16,746 bases of DNA from Pseudomonadota bacterium. GTDB taxonomy: Bacteria > Pseudomonadota > Gammaproteobacteria > Acidithiobacillales > Acidithiobacillaceae. A model generated the notes under the pieces. That model was not told the DNA's origin, did no database searches, and saw only the letters and a program-made list of their open reading frames with translations. Positions within the stretch are counted from its first letter, which is position 1. Each line of letters starts with the position of its first letter. The DNA lies in NCBI GenBank assembly GCA_021840785.1, contig JAKBXD010000025.1:1-16746 (forward strand). Direction: 5' to 3'. This document shows, piece by piece, positions 6,973-13,752 of this stretch. The position numbers were made by a program, and so were the translations under genes.

Positions 6973-8721
6973 CTATTCGGTGTGCGCAATGCGCGGTCCA
7001 CCTGCGCCAGCACCACCACCATCGTGAGGAAAACCGCGCGGACGGTTACGCTCCTTGATCTTGTCCAGAGCGGAGATCGCCTGTTCATGATCGGGGCGTG
7101 TGTCGAAGCGCGGGCCGTTGCCCTGACCGGACAGCCCGCCTTTGCTTCCGCCTCCGCCGATACTGTCTCCGGTCCCCTTGGACGGCACGCCGTCATTGGG
7201 GCGAACCGGCACGCCATCGTTAGGAATGCCTGCGGCGGTGGATCCGAGCTTCTCACCGGGAATGCCTGCCGCCATGGACCCTTCGCTATTCCCCGCACTG
7301 GTGGTGCTTCCCATCGCCGCGCCCGCGTTGGGGTCACTGGGGCTGGAGCCGCCGCCGACGTTGCCGGAAGGACTACCGCTGGCGGGTGCATCCGGCGCGG
7401 CGCCAAGGCCTACACTATTGCCCTTGGAATCTTCTCCCGGAGCTTGTGCTCTGACCCTGTTGGCGAAATTGCCGCCAGCGGTGGTTTCCCCGTGACCCTG
7501 GACGGCTTTGTCGCCAAGCCCGCTGGACACCTCCTGCGCCTTCCGACCGGATACCCCATGGAATCGGGCGTGTGCCATCGCCGCGCCCGCGCGAAGCCCT
7601 TGTTTGCTCGCCGTGCTCATGCCGGACGCCGCCTGACCCATCATGCCTGTCAAACCGCCCGCTATTGCCGCTCCGGTCGTTCCAGCCCCGAGACCTAGTA
7701 TCCCGGACTCGTTGGCCGCGCCCGCACCTTCAGTGAATGCCGCGCCCAGTCCTTTCATGCCGCCCATCGCGGTATTGGCCGATGCCGCCAGACTGCCCGC
7801 GCCTTTGGCGGCACCAATGGCTGAATTGGTGAGAGAGGCCGCACCCATGGCCGCGCCCGCTCCGGCGGCAACCACACCTCCAGCCACGGCTGCACCGGCG
7901 GCACCCATGTTGCCGAGAGAAAGGGAAGGGGAGCCGTTCATGAAACTGCCCGCGAGGCTGGGAACCATGATAGCCAGTGCGGCAAAAAGGACGGAACCCA
8001 TCGCGATGTCAAAGTACATCGATAACTGAACTCCGTGCGCGGCCATAAGCTCCGTGAGCCAAACGCCTGCCATCTTCAAGCCCAGACCCGCGATCAGCTC
8101 GATGACCATCAGCTTGATGCCGATGCTGACGGCATAGCCGTAGTACTTTTCACCGAAAGTCGTTGTCCATCGACTGCCCAAAAAACCCAACATAACCGCG
8201 CCAGCGCCAACCACGATGTATGACTCAATGAGCGTGATTAAAATTTGCGCGGCGATGATGACGAAAGCCACAAGAATAAAAATTGCGGCCAGGGTCACCG
8301 GGAAAAGCGCACCAATTTCATTTCCCAAGCTCATCTTCCCCAGTCCGTTGAACAGTTGCACAACCGTCTGAATGCCCAGGTCAACAAAGGTGCCAGGACT
8401 GGCCGGTGAAATCTGCGGCACCCCGGCGATGCTGGTGCCGATATCCAGAAAGGAATTCAGGATATCGGGGATGAAGGTGGGCGCCATGTCGATCAGCACG
8501 AAGAAGAAAAACGAAAGGCTCAGAATTTTCAGAAACGCCGAAGTAATGAACTCCGGCAGGTCGTTTTTGCGCAATGCGTACTGCGCCCCGCTCCAGACGA
8601 ATTCCAGTACCGCCAGGCTGCCAAAGATGTCTTTGGCATAACCGATGGCGGTAGTCATCCATCCTGTGGTGGCTGCTTTGAACTGTCCGGCCAGGCTGAC
8701 CAACTGCGCCGCGTTGCTCAT
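6973..8721 (-). CDS. trbL: TrbL / VirB6 polytopic channel protein
   Basis: A 582-aa inner-membrane protein of the TrbL/VirB6 family, part of the DNA translocation channel. About six hydrophobic spans occupy residues 25-260, including a dense stretch at 138-182. The remaining ~320 residues are a low-complexity tail rich in Gly, Ala and Ser, with short internal repeats such as AAGIPxxxxGS and PNDGVP, ending in a charged block. Such tails are common in TrbL but this one is long. The start at 8721 has a GGGGG ribosome site embedded in the stop region of the upstream lipoprotein gene, with only 4 nt between the genes. An intrinsic terminator follows. Confidence 0.93.
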   Translation of the reverse strand: MSNAAQLVSLAGQFKAATTGWMTTAIGYAKDIFGSLAVLEFVWSGAQYALRKNDLPEFITSAFLKILSLSFFFFVLIDMAPTFIPDILNSFLDIGTSIAGVPQISPASPGTFVDLGIQTVVQLFNGLGKMSLGNEIGALFPVTLAAIFILVAFVIIAAQILITLIESYIVVGAGAVMLGFLGSRWTTTFGEKYYGYAVSIGIKLMVIELIAGLGLKMAGVWLTELMAAHGVQLSMYFDIAMGSVLFAALAIMVPSLAGSFMNGSPSLSLGNMGAAGAAVAGGVVAAGAGAAMGAASLTNSAIGAAKGAGSLAASANTAMGGMKGLGAAFTEGAGAANESGILGLGAGTTGAAIAGGLTGMMGQAASGMSTASKQGLRAGAAMAHARFHGVSGRKAQEVSSGLGDKAVQGHGETTAGGNFANRVRAQAPGEDSKGNSVGLGAAPDAPASGSPSGNVGGGSSPSDPNAGAAMGSTTSAGNSEGSMAAGIPGEKLGSTAAGIPNDGVPVRPNDGVPSKGTGDSIGGGGSKGGLSGQGNGPRFDTRPDHEQAISALDKIKERNRPRGFPHDGGGAGAGGPRIAHTE

Positions 8722-8725
8722 GGTG

Positions 8726-9085
8726 CTACCCCCTTAATTTTGTGATTTTATGTTCCTGAAGGTTGTATCCGGGGCAATCCTGCTGATACAGCTTTGGACC
8801 AAATGATTGCTCCAGCCCTGGCTGCGTGCACAGGTTGCGGGTGGACTGCTCCACACCCCTGTGCAGAGTAACCACCGTTTCCGCTTGCCCGGATCGTTCA
8901 CAAGACTTGCTGTGTACCTGGACGGAAATCGATTGCCCTGCGCACCATTTGTTTTCCGCATGCCGGGCCGCCGTATGCTGCTCATACCATTTTTCCGTGT
9001 GTCCGCCATGGGGGCCGCTGTGTGCGCATCCAGCAAGAGCCAGAACAGTGACGATGGTGGCGATGCCGGTAAGTTTCGTATTCAT
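8726..9085 (-). CDS. EexN-like entry-exclusion lipoprotein
   Basis: A 119-aa lipoprotein: a short Lys-containing start, a hydrophobic core and the lipobox LAGC with Cys20. The mature part has KWYEQH, a Cys at 48 and SKSCERSGQAE, which follows the WY...C...C..A pattern of EexN/TrbK-type exclusion proteins; two further Cys lie at 86 and 104, beyond the usual short EexN length. These proteins sit in the cell envelope and block mating with cells that already carry the element. The location between trbJ and trbL is exactly that of trbK in RP4 and Ti plasmids. The start at 9085 has AAGGAA 6 nt upstream; an in-frame start at 9121 would spoil the signal peptide. Family call rests on pattern and position. 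Confidence 0.75.
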   Translation of the reverse strand: MNTKLTGIATIVTVLALAGCAHSGPHGGHTEKWYEQHTAARHAENKWCAGQSISVQVHSKSCERSGQAETVVTLHRGVEQSTRNLCTQPGLEQSFGPKLYQQDCPGYNLQEHKITKLRG

Positions 9086-9133
9086 TTGAATTTCCTTGGT
9101 CTGTTTCATGGTGGGCGTCATTGCCCGCCCCTA

Positions 9134-9149
9134 TTGAAAATACCGAGCC
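9134..9149 (-). repeat. Intergenic 16-nt element, copy B
   Basis: Identical to copies A and C. It begins 4 nt after the trbJ stop codon and precedes the EexN-like gene. A weak GC stem (GGGCG / CGCCC, 9113-9130) follows on the minus strand. Confidence 0.8.
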
Positions 9150-9153
9150 GTTT

Positions 9154-9891
9154 CTATGGCAGGACGGTCCCTGAAGGCATCTGCGTCGGCGTTGGCCCCA
9201 GACTCGCGGCGGCCTGCGAGTACAGATTGTTGACATTGTTCGTCGCCTGCTGCCGCTGGTTCACCTGCTGCGCTTCATAGCTGCCCATGGCCGAATTGCC
9301 CGCCATGATTTCCTGCTGCAACTGCTGTATCTGGTTGACTTCCATGCCAGCAATCTGGTTGCCAGCCTGCAGCACCTGCATCCGGCCGCCGGCGGACTGG
9401 CTGGCGTTCTGTATGGCCTGAAGGGCGGACTGCTGTGATGCGAACTGGTTAGCCTGAAGATGGTTCTGTGCCAGCATGGACTGGATCTGGCCGTTAGTGT
9501 CGGTAGTCCAGGTTTGCATCTGCTGGCCGTAGTTGTTGCCGATGCTGGATGCCGCAGGATAAGTCTGGGTGAACTGGCTGGCGATATTCTGGCTGGCGTA
9601 GCTCAAGCCCTGCGCCTGCCCGGCGATGTTCACCAGATTGTTGAGGTCACCAGAGACGCTGGACCACATCTGTGTCGGCAGGTTTTTCAGATTCATGGCT
9701 TGCTGGTAGACCATCTGAATCTGCTCCTGGACTTGTTGAGCCTGCTGGGCCAGTTGCTGGACTTCGGTAACCTCCTGGACAATTTGCTCTGGAAAGGTCG
9801 CGCCGCCGGTCAGGGTGCCCGCGAAGGCGAAAGCCGGGCTCAGGGCAAAGGCGATGGCGGAAATGAGTATGATGTTGCACGGTTTGTTCAT
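9154..9891 (-). CDS. trbJ: TrbJ / VirB5-like pilus-associated protein
   Basis: A 245-aa exported protein. Residues 1-24 are a signal peptide with a likely cut after AFAFA. The block GGATFPEQIVQEVTEVQQL is typical of TrbJ and is followed by Gln-rich, helical and probably coiled-coil sequence through the rest. TrbJ corresponds to VirB5, a minor pilus component that contacts recipient cells. The ATG at 9891 has GGGGAG 7 nt upstream. Order trbJ, exclusion lipoprotein, trbL supports the call. A 205-nt leader with repeated regulatory-looking elements precedes it, suggesting that transcription restarts here after the accessory genes. Confidence 0.92.
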   Translation of the reverse strand: MNKPCNIILISAIAFALSPAFAFAGTLTGGATFPEQIVQEVTEVQQLAQQAQQVQEQIQMVYQQAMNLKNLPTQMWSSVSGDLNNLVNIAGQAQGLSYASQNIASQFTQTYPAASSIGNNYGQQMQTWTTDTNGQIQSMLAQNHLQANQFASQQSALQAIQNASQSAGGRMQVLQAGNQIAGMEVNQIQQLQQEIMAGNSAMGSYEAQQVNQRQQATNNVNNLYSQAAASLGPTPTQMPSGTVLP

Positions 9892-9914
9892 GGCAATGCT
9901 CCCCTATGAATAAC

Positions 9915-9955
9915 GTTTCCTGTTATCTGTAGGGCGAAGCGGGACCTGATCACGG
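9915..9955 (-). promoter_or_regulatory. Composite leader element upstream of trbJ
   Basis: Second copy of the element found upstream of trbF: CCGTGATCAGG, 9 nt, then GCCCTACAGATAACAGGAAAC on the minus strand. The block with TAGATAACA-GGAAAC recurs upstream of the YbjQ gene at 11238-11259. It begins 23 nt upstream of the trbJ start codon, just before the ribosome site. The remainder of the intergenic stretch 9956-10097 holds a 13-nt palindrome and otherwise nothing I can name. Confidence 0.65.
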
Positions 9956-9956
9956 T

Positions 9957-9969
9957 TTGCACCCTGCAA
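9957..9969. promoter_or_regulatory. Short palindrome TTGCACCCTGCAA
   Basis: Perfect 5-bp arms (TTGCA / TGCAA) around CCC, directly abutting the composite leader element of trbJ. The trbF element has a TTGCAAA-like AT stretch at a similar place. It may be a regulator site; short palindromes also arise by chance. Confidence 0.35.
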
Positions 9970-10097
9970 GGGTTTTGCGCGAACGGTGGTGTTGGGGTTG
10001 GGAAAAAGAAGAATCTGGCGACGCATTTTCTTTTCCCTCCACCCCACACCACCTCATGAGGATGAATTGGCAGGAGGACAGCAATGAGGTTGAAGGG

Positions 10098-10373
10098 CTA
10101 GAACAGCACCGAAAACGACCAGATGCAGGCACCTACGAAGGTGATCAGCATAAAAATGGTGAAGAACAGAAAGCGGAAGAGGTCACCGAAGAGCCGGGAA
10201 ATGCTGGCTCGAAAGGTGAGGATCTGGATGAAGTCCCCGCCGATCATGACCAGGGACCAGAGGACCCAGGCCGTCATGACGATCAATGGTGACCACGCCC
10301 CGATGACCGGGTGGGTTGCCATCAGTTGCCCCGGCAAGTCCAGCAGTTTGGACATGATTGGAAGCGTGGTCAT
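10098..10373 (-). CDS. Small two-span membrane protein, unknown
   Basis: A 91-aa hydrophobic protein with spans at about 25-45 and 66-88 and a short Arg-containing loop (FRASISRLFGDLFR) between them. No family is recognised. The ATG at 10373 has AAAGGAG upstream in the same CCAAAGGAG context as its neighbours, and lies 17 nt after the stop of the glycine-zipper lipoprotein, so both are probably co-translated from one mRNA. It is the last accessory gene before trbJ. It could be an envelope factor of the transfer apparatus, but the sequence gives no direct clue. Confidence 0.8.
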   Translation of the reverse strand: MTTLPIMSKLLDLPGQLMATHPVIGAWSPLIVMTAWVLWSLVMIGGDFIQILTFRASISRLFGDLFRFLFFTIFMLITFVGACIWSFSVLF

Positions 10374-10390
10374 GTTTTATCTCCTTTGGC

Positions 10391-10786
10391 TTACGGGTAC
10401 TGCTGCTGATACTGCGGCGCCGTGGGCACACAGGTATATCCCTGTGGACATTGCGGATTGTTGACCGGCGGCGCGTAGTAACCCGGCTGCTGCTGGTACT
10501 GCGGTTGCTGATAGGGTTGTTGATATTGCGGTGGTTGCTGGTTGCCCATCCCGGCGCCCGCGAGTCCACCAATCCCGGCCCCGATGGCGGCGCCGGCGAG
10601 GCCCGCGCCGGTCTGGTTGCCGATAACGGCGCCGGCCACGGCACCCAAAAGAGCGCCACCCGTAGCGTCGGCGGTTTGACCGTTGGTCATGTAGGGATTT
10701 CCAGCGCAGCCCGTCAGCAAAAGGGTGACGGCGGCCATGCTGGCGGCAGCCACGCTGGCGATGGTGCGGTTTTTGTTGATCTTCAT
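10391..10786 (-). CDS. Glycine-zipper lipoprotein with Gln/Tyr-rich tail
   Basis: A 131-aa lipoprotein with a Lys-rich start, hydrophobic core and lipobox LTGC (Cys27). Residues 41-82 form a glycine-zipper region with regular Gly/Ala spacing (GGALLGAVAGAVIGNQTGAG), as in the 17-kDa antigen/SlyB/YmgG type of outer-membrane lipoproteins. The tail is made of QYQQP-like tandem repeats and contains the Cys pair CPQGYTC. The start at 10786 has AAAGGAG upstream; a longer reading to 11185 runs antisense-like through the YbjQ gene and is rejected. The repeat element C and a small stem-loop lie in its leader. Glycine zippers insert into membranes; the specific role here is unknown. Confidence 0.85.
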   Translation of the reverse strand: MKINKNRTIASVAAASMAAVTLLLTGCAGNPYMTNGQTADATGGALLGAVAGAVIGNQTGAGLAGAAIGAGIGGLAGAGMGNQQPPQYQQPYQQPQYQQQPGYYAPPVNNPQCPQGYTCVPTAPQYQQQYP

Positions 10787-10806
10787 GGTAAATCTCCTTT
10801 GGGTTT

Positions 10807-10821
10807 GGGGCGCGTGGCCCC
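10807..10821 (-). other. Stem-loop in leader of the glycine-zipper lipoprotein
   Basis: Arms GGGGC / GCCCC with a 5-nt loop, 8 nt after repeat element C on the minus strand and without a T tract. It parallels the stem-loop that follows copy A. Confidence 0.45.
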
Positions 10822-10829
10822 GTTGTTTA

Positions 10830-10845
10830 TTGAAAATACCGAGCC
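10830..10845 (-). repeat. Intergenic 16-nt element, copy C
   Basis: Identical to copies A and B. It starts 11 nt after the stop of the YbjQ-family gene and precedes the glycine-zipper lipoprotein gene. Confidence 0.8.
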
Positions 10846-10856
10846 AAAATTTCACG

Positions 10857-11213
10857 CTACTGAACAGCCTCCAGCACCACGGCAGTGCCGTAAGCCACCA
10901 CCTGCTCCATGCTCTGGCCTTTCCCAGAATCGAACTCCCCGGAGTCGAAGCGCATGCCGATGACGGCATTGGCGCCGATCCCGTCCGCCTGCTGAAGCAT
11001 GGATGCGATGGCCTCCTGGCGGGTGGCGGAGACCAGATTGGCGAATCCGCCCTGCTCGCCGCCGAAGGTTGCGCGGAGGTTGCCCAAGGCGTTGCCGACG
11101 AAGTTGCGGCTCTTGACCGAGACGCCGTAGACCGTCCCCAGGGCGCGAATAATCTTGAATCCAGGGATGGTCTCGGTGGTGACACAGGATGACTGGGGTG
11201 CGTTGCTATTCAT
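10857..11213 (-). CDS. YbjQ / UPF0145 family protein
   Basis: A 118-aa cytoplasmic protein of the YbjQ (UPF0145, DUF74) family. Visible family features are an N-terminal strand pair (GFKIIRALGTVYGVSV), the middle block SRNFVGNALGNLRATFGG, a helix with SATRQEAIASMLQQA and the C-terminal GANAVIGMRFDS followed by a final strand ending in GTAVVLE. The family is often described as a putative heavy-metal-binding domain and forms oligomers; its function is not firmly known. The start at 11213 has AAAGGAG 6 nt upstream. It lies 47 nt after the helicase stop, in the middle of the accessory block, so it is likely co-transcribed with the helicase gene. Confidence 0.9.
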   Translation of the reverse strand: MNSNAPQSSCVTTETIPGFKIIRALGTVYGVSVKSRNFVGNALGNLRATFGGEQGGFANLVSATRQEAIASMLQQADGIGANAVIGMRFDSGEFDSGKGQSMEQVVAYGTAVVLEAVQ

Positions 11214-11237
11214 GATTTACTCCTTTGGTCGAAAAGT

Positions 11238-11259
11238 GTTTCCTTGTTATCTATAAGGC
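11238..11259 (-). promoter_or_regulatory. Half leader element upstream of the YbjQ gene
   Basis: The minus strand reads GCCTTATAGATAACAAGGAAAC, matching the downstream block of the trbJ leader element (GCCCTACAGATAACAGGAAAC) with one inserted A and two substitutions. It starts directly at the helicase stop codon. The CCGYGATCAGG block is absent here. Confidence 0.5.
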
Positions 11260-11260
11260 T

Positions 11261-13354
11261 TCACGCCGCCTGCTCCTCTTCCTTCTTCCTTTTGCCCGCC
11301 TGAAGCGCGCCAATCAACACGTCGTTGGTAATTTCTTCCTTGTTTTCCAATAGCGCCTTGATCTGGTCGTCGATGGTGTCTGGAATGGTGGGAGTGCAGA
11401 TTTCCACCCGTTGGCCCTGGCCGATGCGGTAAGCACGGTCCTCCGCCTGGTCGAGTTTCGCTGGTGTCCAGGGTCGGGAGACGAAGAACACGTAGGTTGC
11501 GGCGGTCAGGTTGAGGCCGACCCCGGCGGCATCGATGTTGCCAATGAACCAGCGGCACGCCGGGTCATTCTGGAACCGCATCTCCGCTGCCGTACGTTTT
11601 TTCCGGGATACGTTTCCGGTGATCCGCGCGGTGGAGCCTTTGGGCAATTGATCCATAAACCAGTCAGCCGTCTGGGTAAAATTGCAGAAGATGATGGCCT
11701 TGGCGTCCGGCTGCAGGTCGCCCAGCATCGCCAGGATGGGACCCCGCTTGACCCGTTCAAGCCATTGCCGGGCGAGATTGATTTTCTGTAAGGGAATCAA
11801 GGTATCGTCATCCATGAAGTCCCGGTACTTGTTCATGTCGCGCTCATTGGCGGATAGCAACGGCTCCTGCCGGTACTTGCCCTCCAGGGTCAGGACGTCA
11901 TTCTTGAGCCGCCGGATCATCCATTCACTGATCCGGTCACCCAGGCCCTTGCGGTCGTTGCGTGATTTGCTGAAGTGCTTGGAGAATTCCTTGAGGTCGA
12001 TGTCGCCCGCCGGGTGCCCGGAGAGCCTTAACAGCGTCCAAGTCTCTTCCGGTTTGTTGAGCATTGGTGTGGCCGTCAGCAGCCATTTACGTTCGGCGCG
12101 CGCCGCCAGGTCGAAGGACGCCTGGGTGCGCTGGGCTGACGGCTCTTTGAGGTAATGGGCCTCGTCGAAGGCGGCAACGACGAATTTCCAGTCATGGGCT
12201 GCCCCCTGCGATGGGGTTGCGCCCTGCAAAGTGTCGGCATCCAGGTGTTCCAGCAGGGCGCCGAGACGTTCGTAGTTCACGATCAACCATTCCGGCTGCC
12301 TGTCGGGTAATGCGTTCTCAAAAATGAACGGCTCCGCGTCAGGGATCACCATGCGAATTTCGCGGCTCCAGTTATCCTTGAGACTGGCGGGGCAGACGAT
12401 TACCTTGCCACCCGGGAGGTGGCTGGCGGCGGAAATTGTTTGTCGGGTCTTGCCCAGGCCCATGTCATCGCCGTTGAGGGCGCAGGTCCTGGTCAGGAAG
12501 TGTCGAACTCCATCATTCTGGTGGGGCATCAAGGAACAGCGAACAGCAATATCCTCGATGACGCTTTCTTCCACGGGCAGCAGGGCCATAGGCTCATAAA
12601 ATGCCCGCTGGATGGCTTCCTCACGCTTGGCCTTGGCCTCTTCCATGGCCTTAAGTTTGGCCTTTTCCTCCGCGCTCATGCTGGATTCCAGGGGCATCTC
12701 CGCGCCATCGACCTGTAATTTCACCCGCTCGGTCTCCACGTCGTCCCCATCCACACCGACCAGATAAGGCGTCCAGCCGCCGGCGGCTGGCGTCAACTGG
12801 AACGGCTCGCCGAAGCGGTGAACCGCGATATACCGTTCCGGTATGGCGGCGGTCTCCAGCAGCGCCAGGACATCCTCCTTCTCTCCCTCGATGACCCATG
12901 CCTGGGCTCCCGCGTCCCACTGCGCACGGCCCGACCGCTTGAGAAAAGTGATAGTGGTCTGGTCGTAGGGGAAGGAAAATATCCATGGTCCATTTTCGCG
13001 TTTCTGATCCAGCCTTGGCCGGACGGCCATGGCCCAGAAGGGTTCCGGCTGCCGCATGGCCTTTTCCAGAATCGCCATGCCCCGCTCCAGGGGATGTTGA
13101 CCCGGCCAGCCATGGGCAAGGTCCTCGATGGTGGATCGCGCTTTACTCAGCGGACCGCACCAGATCTTCTTTTCCCCGAGCCATGCAAAGCCACCCTTTT
13201 TGATGGCCTCCTTGCTGGCTGGTGTGGTGAACTTGTCGTATCCGGTCCAGAGGCCCAGCCGCTGACCGTCGGAATACATGCCGCGCCAGAGGCTGGCGGA
13301 TTTTGTGGGCGGCAACTGGAGCCGCGCGCGCATTTCATCGACTGCCACAGCCAT
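11261..13354 (-). CDS. SNF2-family (SMARCAL1-like) DNA helicase/translocase
   Basis: A 697-aa superfamily 2 ATPase. The SNF2 core begins near 275 with the Q-like LMPHQNDGVRHF, motif I DDMGLGKT (296-303), motif II DEAH (397-400), motif III LLTATP (425-430), and in the C-terminal lobe IIFCNFT, GVGLNLTAA (611-619) and the QAEDRAYRIGQ arginine-finger motif (636-646). The ~260-residue N-terminus has a region (120-170) that resembles the HARP-type domain of SMARCAL1-like annealing helicases, and a Lys/Glu-rich coiled coil at 228-250. Such enzymes remodel DNA-protein complexes or anneal single strands. The start at 13354 has AGGAGA 6 nt upstream. Its place inside a trb operon is unusual. Confidence 0.9.
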   Translation of the reverse strand: MAVAVDEMRARLQLPPTKSASLWRGMYSDGQRLGLWTGYDKFTTPASKEAIKKGGFAWLGEKKIWCGPLSKARSTIEDLAHGWPGQHPLERGMAILEKAMRQPEPFWAMAVRPRLDQKRENGPWIFSFPYDQTTITFLKRSGRAQWDAGAQAWVIEGEKEDVLALLETAAIPERYIAVHRFGEPFQLTPAAGGWTPYLVGVDGDDVETERVKLQVDGAEMPLESSMSAEEKAKLKAMEEAKAKREEAIQRAFYEPMALLPVEESVIEDIAVRCSLMPHQNDGVRHFLTRTCALNGDDMGLGKTRQTISAASHLPGGKVIVCPASLKDNWSREIRMVIPDAEPFIFENALPDRQPEWLIVNYERLGALLEHLDADTLQGATPSQGAAHDWKFVVAAFDEAHYLKEPSAQRTQASFDLAARAERKWLLTATPMLNKPEETWTLLRLSGHPAGDIDLKEFSKHFSKSRNDRKGLGDRISEWMIRRLKNDVLTLEGKYRQEPLLSANERDMNKYRDFMDDDTLIPLQKINLARQWLERVKRGPILAMLGDLQPDAKAIIFCNFTQTADWFMDQLPKGSTARITGNVSRKKRTAAEMRFQNDPACRWFIGNIDAAGVGLNLTAATYVFFVSRPWTPAKLDQAEDRAYRIGQGQRVEICTPTIPDTIDDQIKALLENKEEITNDVLIGALQAGKRKKEEEQAA

Positions 13355-13437
13355 GTCATGTCTCCTATTTCTGATTTTCCGGTAACTATGGGGACGCCGT
13401 GAGCCTGTTGGGCATCGACGGTAACCACTGACACCTA

Positions 13438-13453
13438 TTGAAAATGCCGAGCA
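13438..13453 (-). repeat. Intergenic 16-nt element, copy D (diverged)
   Basis: Differs from copies A-C at two positions (TTGAAAATGCCGAGCA). It lies 69 nt after the stop of the 74-aa gene and 83 nt before the helicase start. The 168-nt gap 13355-13522 holds no other gene that I can see. Confidence 0.65.
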
Positions 13454-13522
13454 AGATTCTGGGCCGGACGCGAAGGCGGTATCCGTGAAAGTGAAGGGAT
13501 GCACTCTGCGAAGGGAAGGGTG

Positions 13523-13747
13523 TTATCGGCCGCTGTGCGCATCGATCCAGCTCAGCGCCTCATCCACCGTGCCGCACACGGCCAGATGGTCGCCCATGGG
13601 CGTTCCGTTGAGTTCCAGCCGCCAGCCGCGCACGACGATTCCGCCACCCTCATCCATCAGCCAGTACCGGGGGCCACACGGCCCCGGATACCGATCTTTC
13701 AGTTGCCGGTTGACTTCAGAAATGGACTGACTGTTTGCGACGTCCAT
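13523..13747 (-). CDS. Small unknown protein (74 aa)
   Basis: A 74-aa soluble protein starting MDVANSQSISEVNRQLKD, followed by a short strand-rich part (PRYWLMDEGGGIVVRGWRLE) and a helical end (VDEALSWIDAHSG). No family is recognised. The ATG lies 5 nt after the TAA of the preceding gene, so translation is probably coupled; no strong ribosome site is seen. A longer reading in the same frame to 14020 overlaps the preceding gene and is arginine/proline shadow sequence. The protein may work with its upstream neighbour, whose C-terminal end has a similar small strand-helix character. Confidence 0.65.
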   Translation of the reverse strand: MDVANSQSISEVNRQLKDRYPGPCGPRYWLMDEGGGIVVRGWRLELNGTPMGDHLAVCGTVDEALSWIDAHSGR

Positions 13748-13752
13748 GCGAT

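Noticed and set aside
7142..8029. Pro/Ala-rich plus-strand frames opposite trbL
   Set aside because: They mirror the Gly/Ala-rich coding of the TrbL tail and have no independent support.
9950..10132. 60-aa minus-strand frame in the trbJ leader
   Set aside because: It begins inside the two-TM gene in another frame, has no ribosome site, and covers the regulatory elements.
9957..10292. 111-aa charged plus-strand frame
   Set aside because: Its hydrophilic Glu/Asp/Lys-rich sequence is the expected complement of the hydrophobic two-TM gene; no ribosome site or family signal.
13373..13394. Possible fourth copy of the GGAAA/TAACA leader block upstream of the helicase
   Set aside because: Only GGAAAA and CCCCATAG-like parts agree and the alignment needs shifts; within chance similarity.
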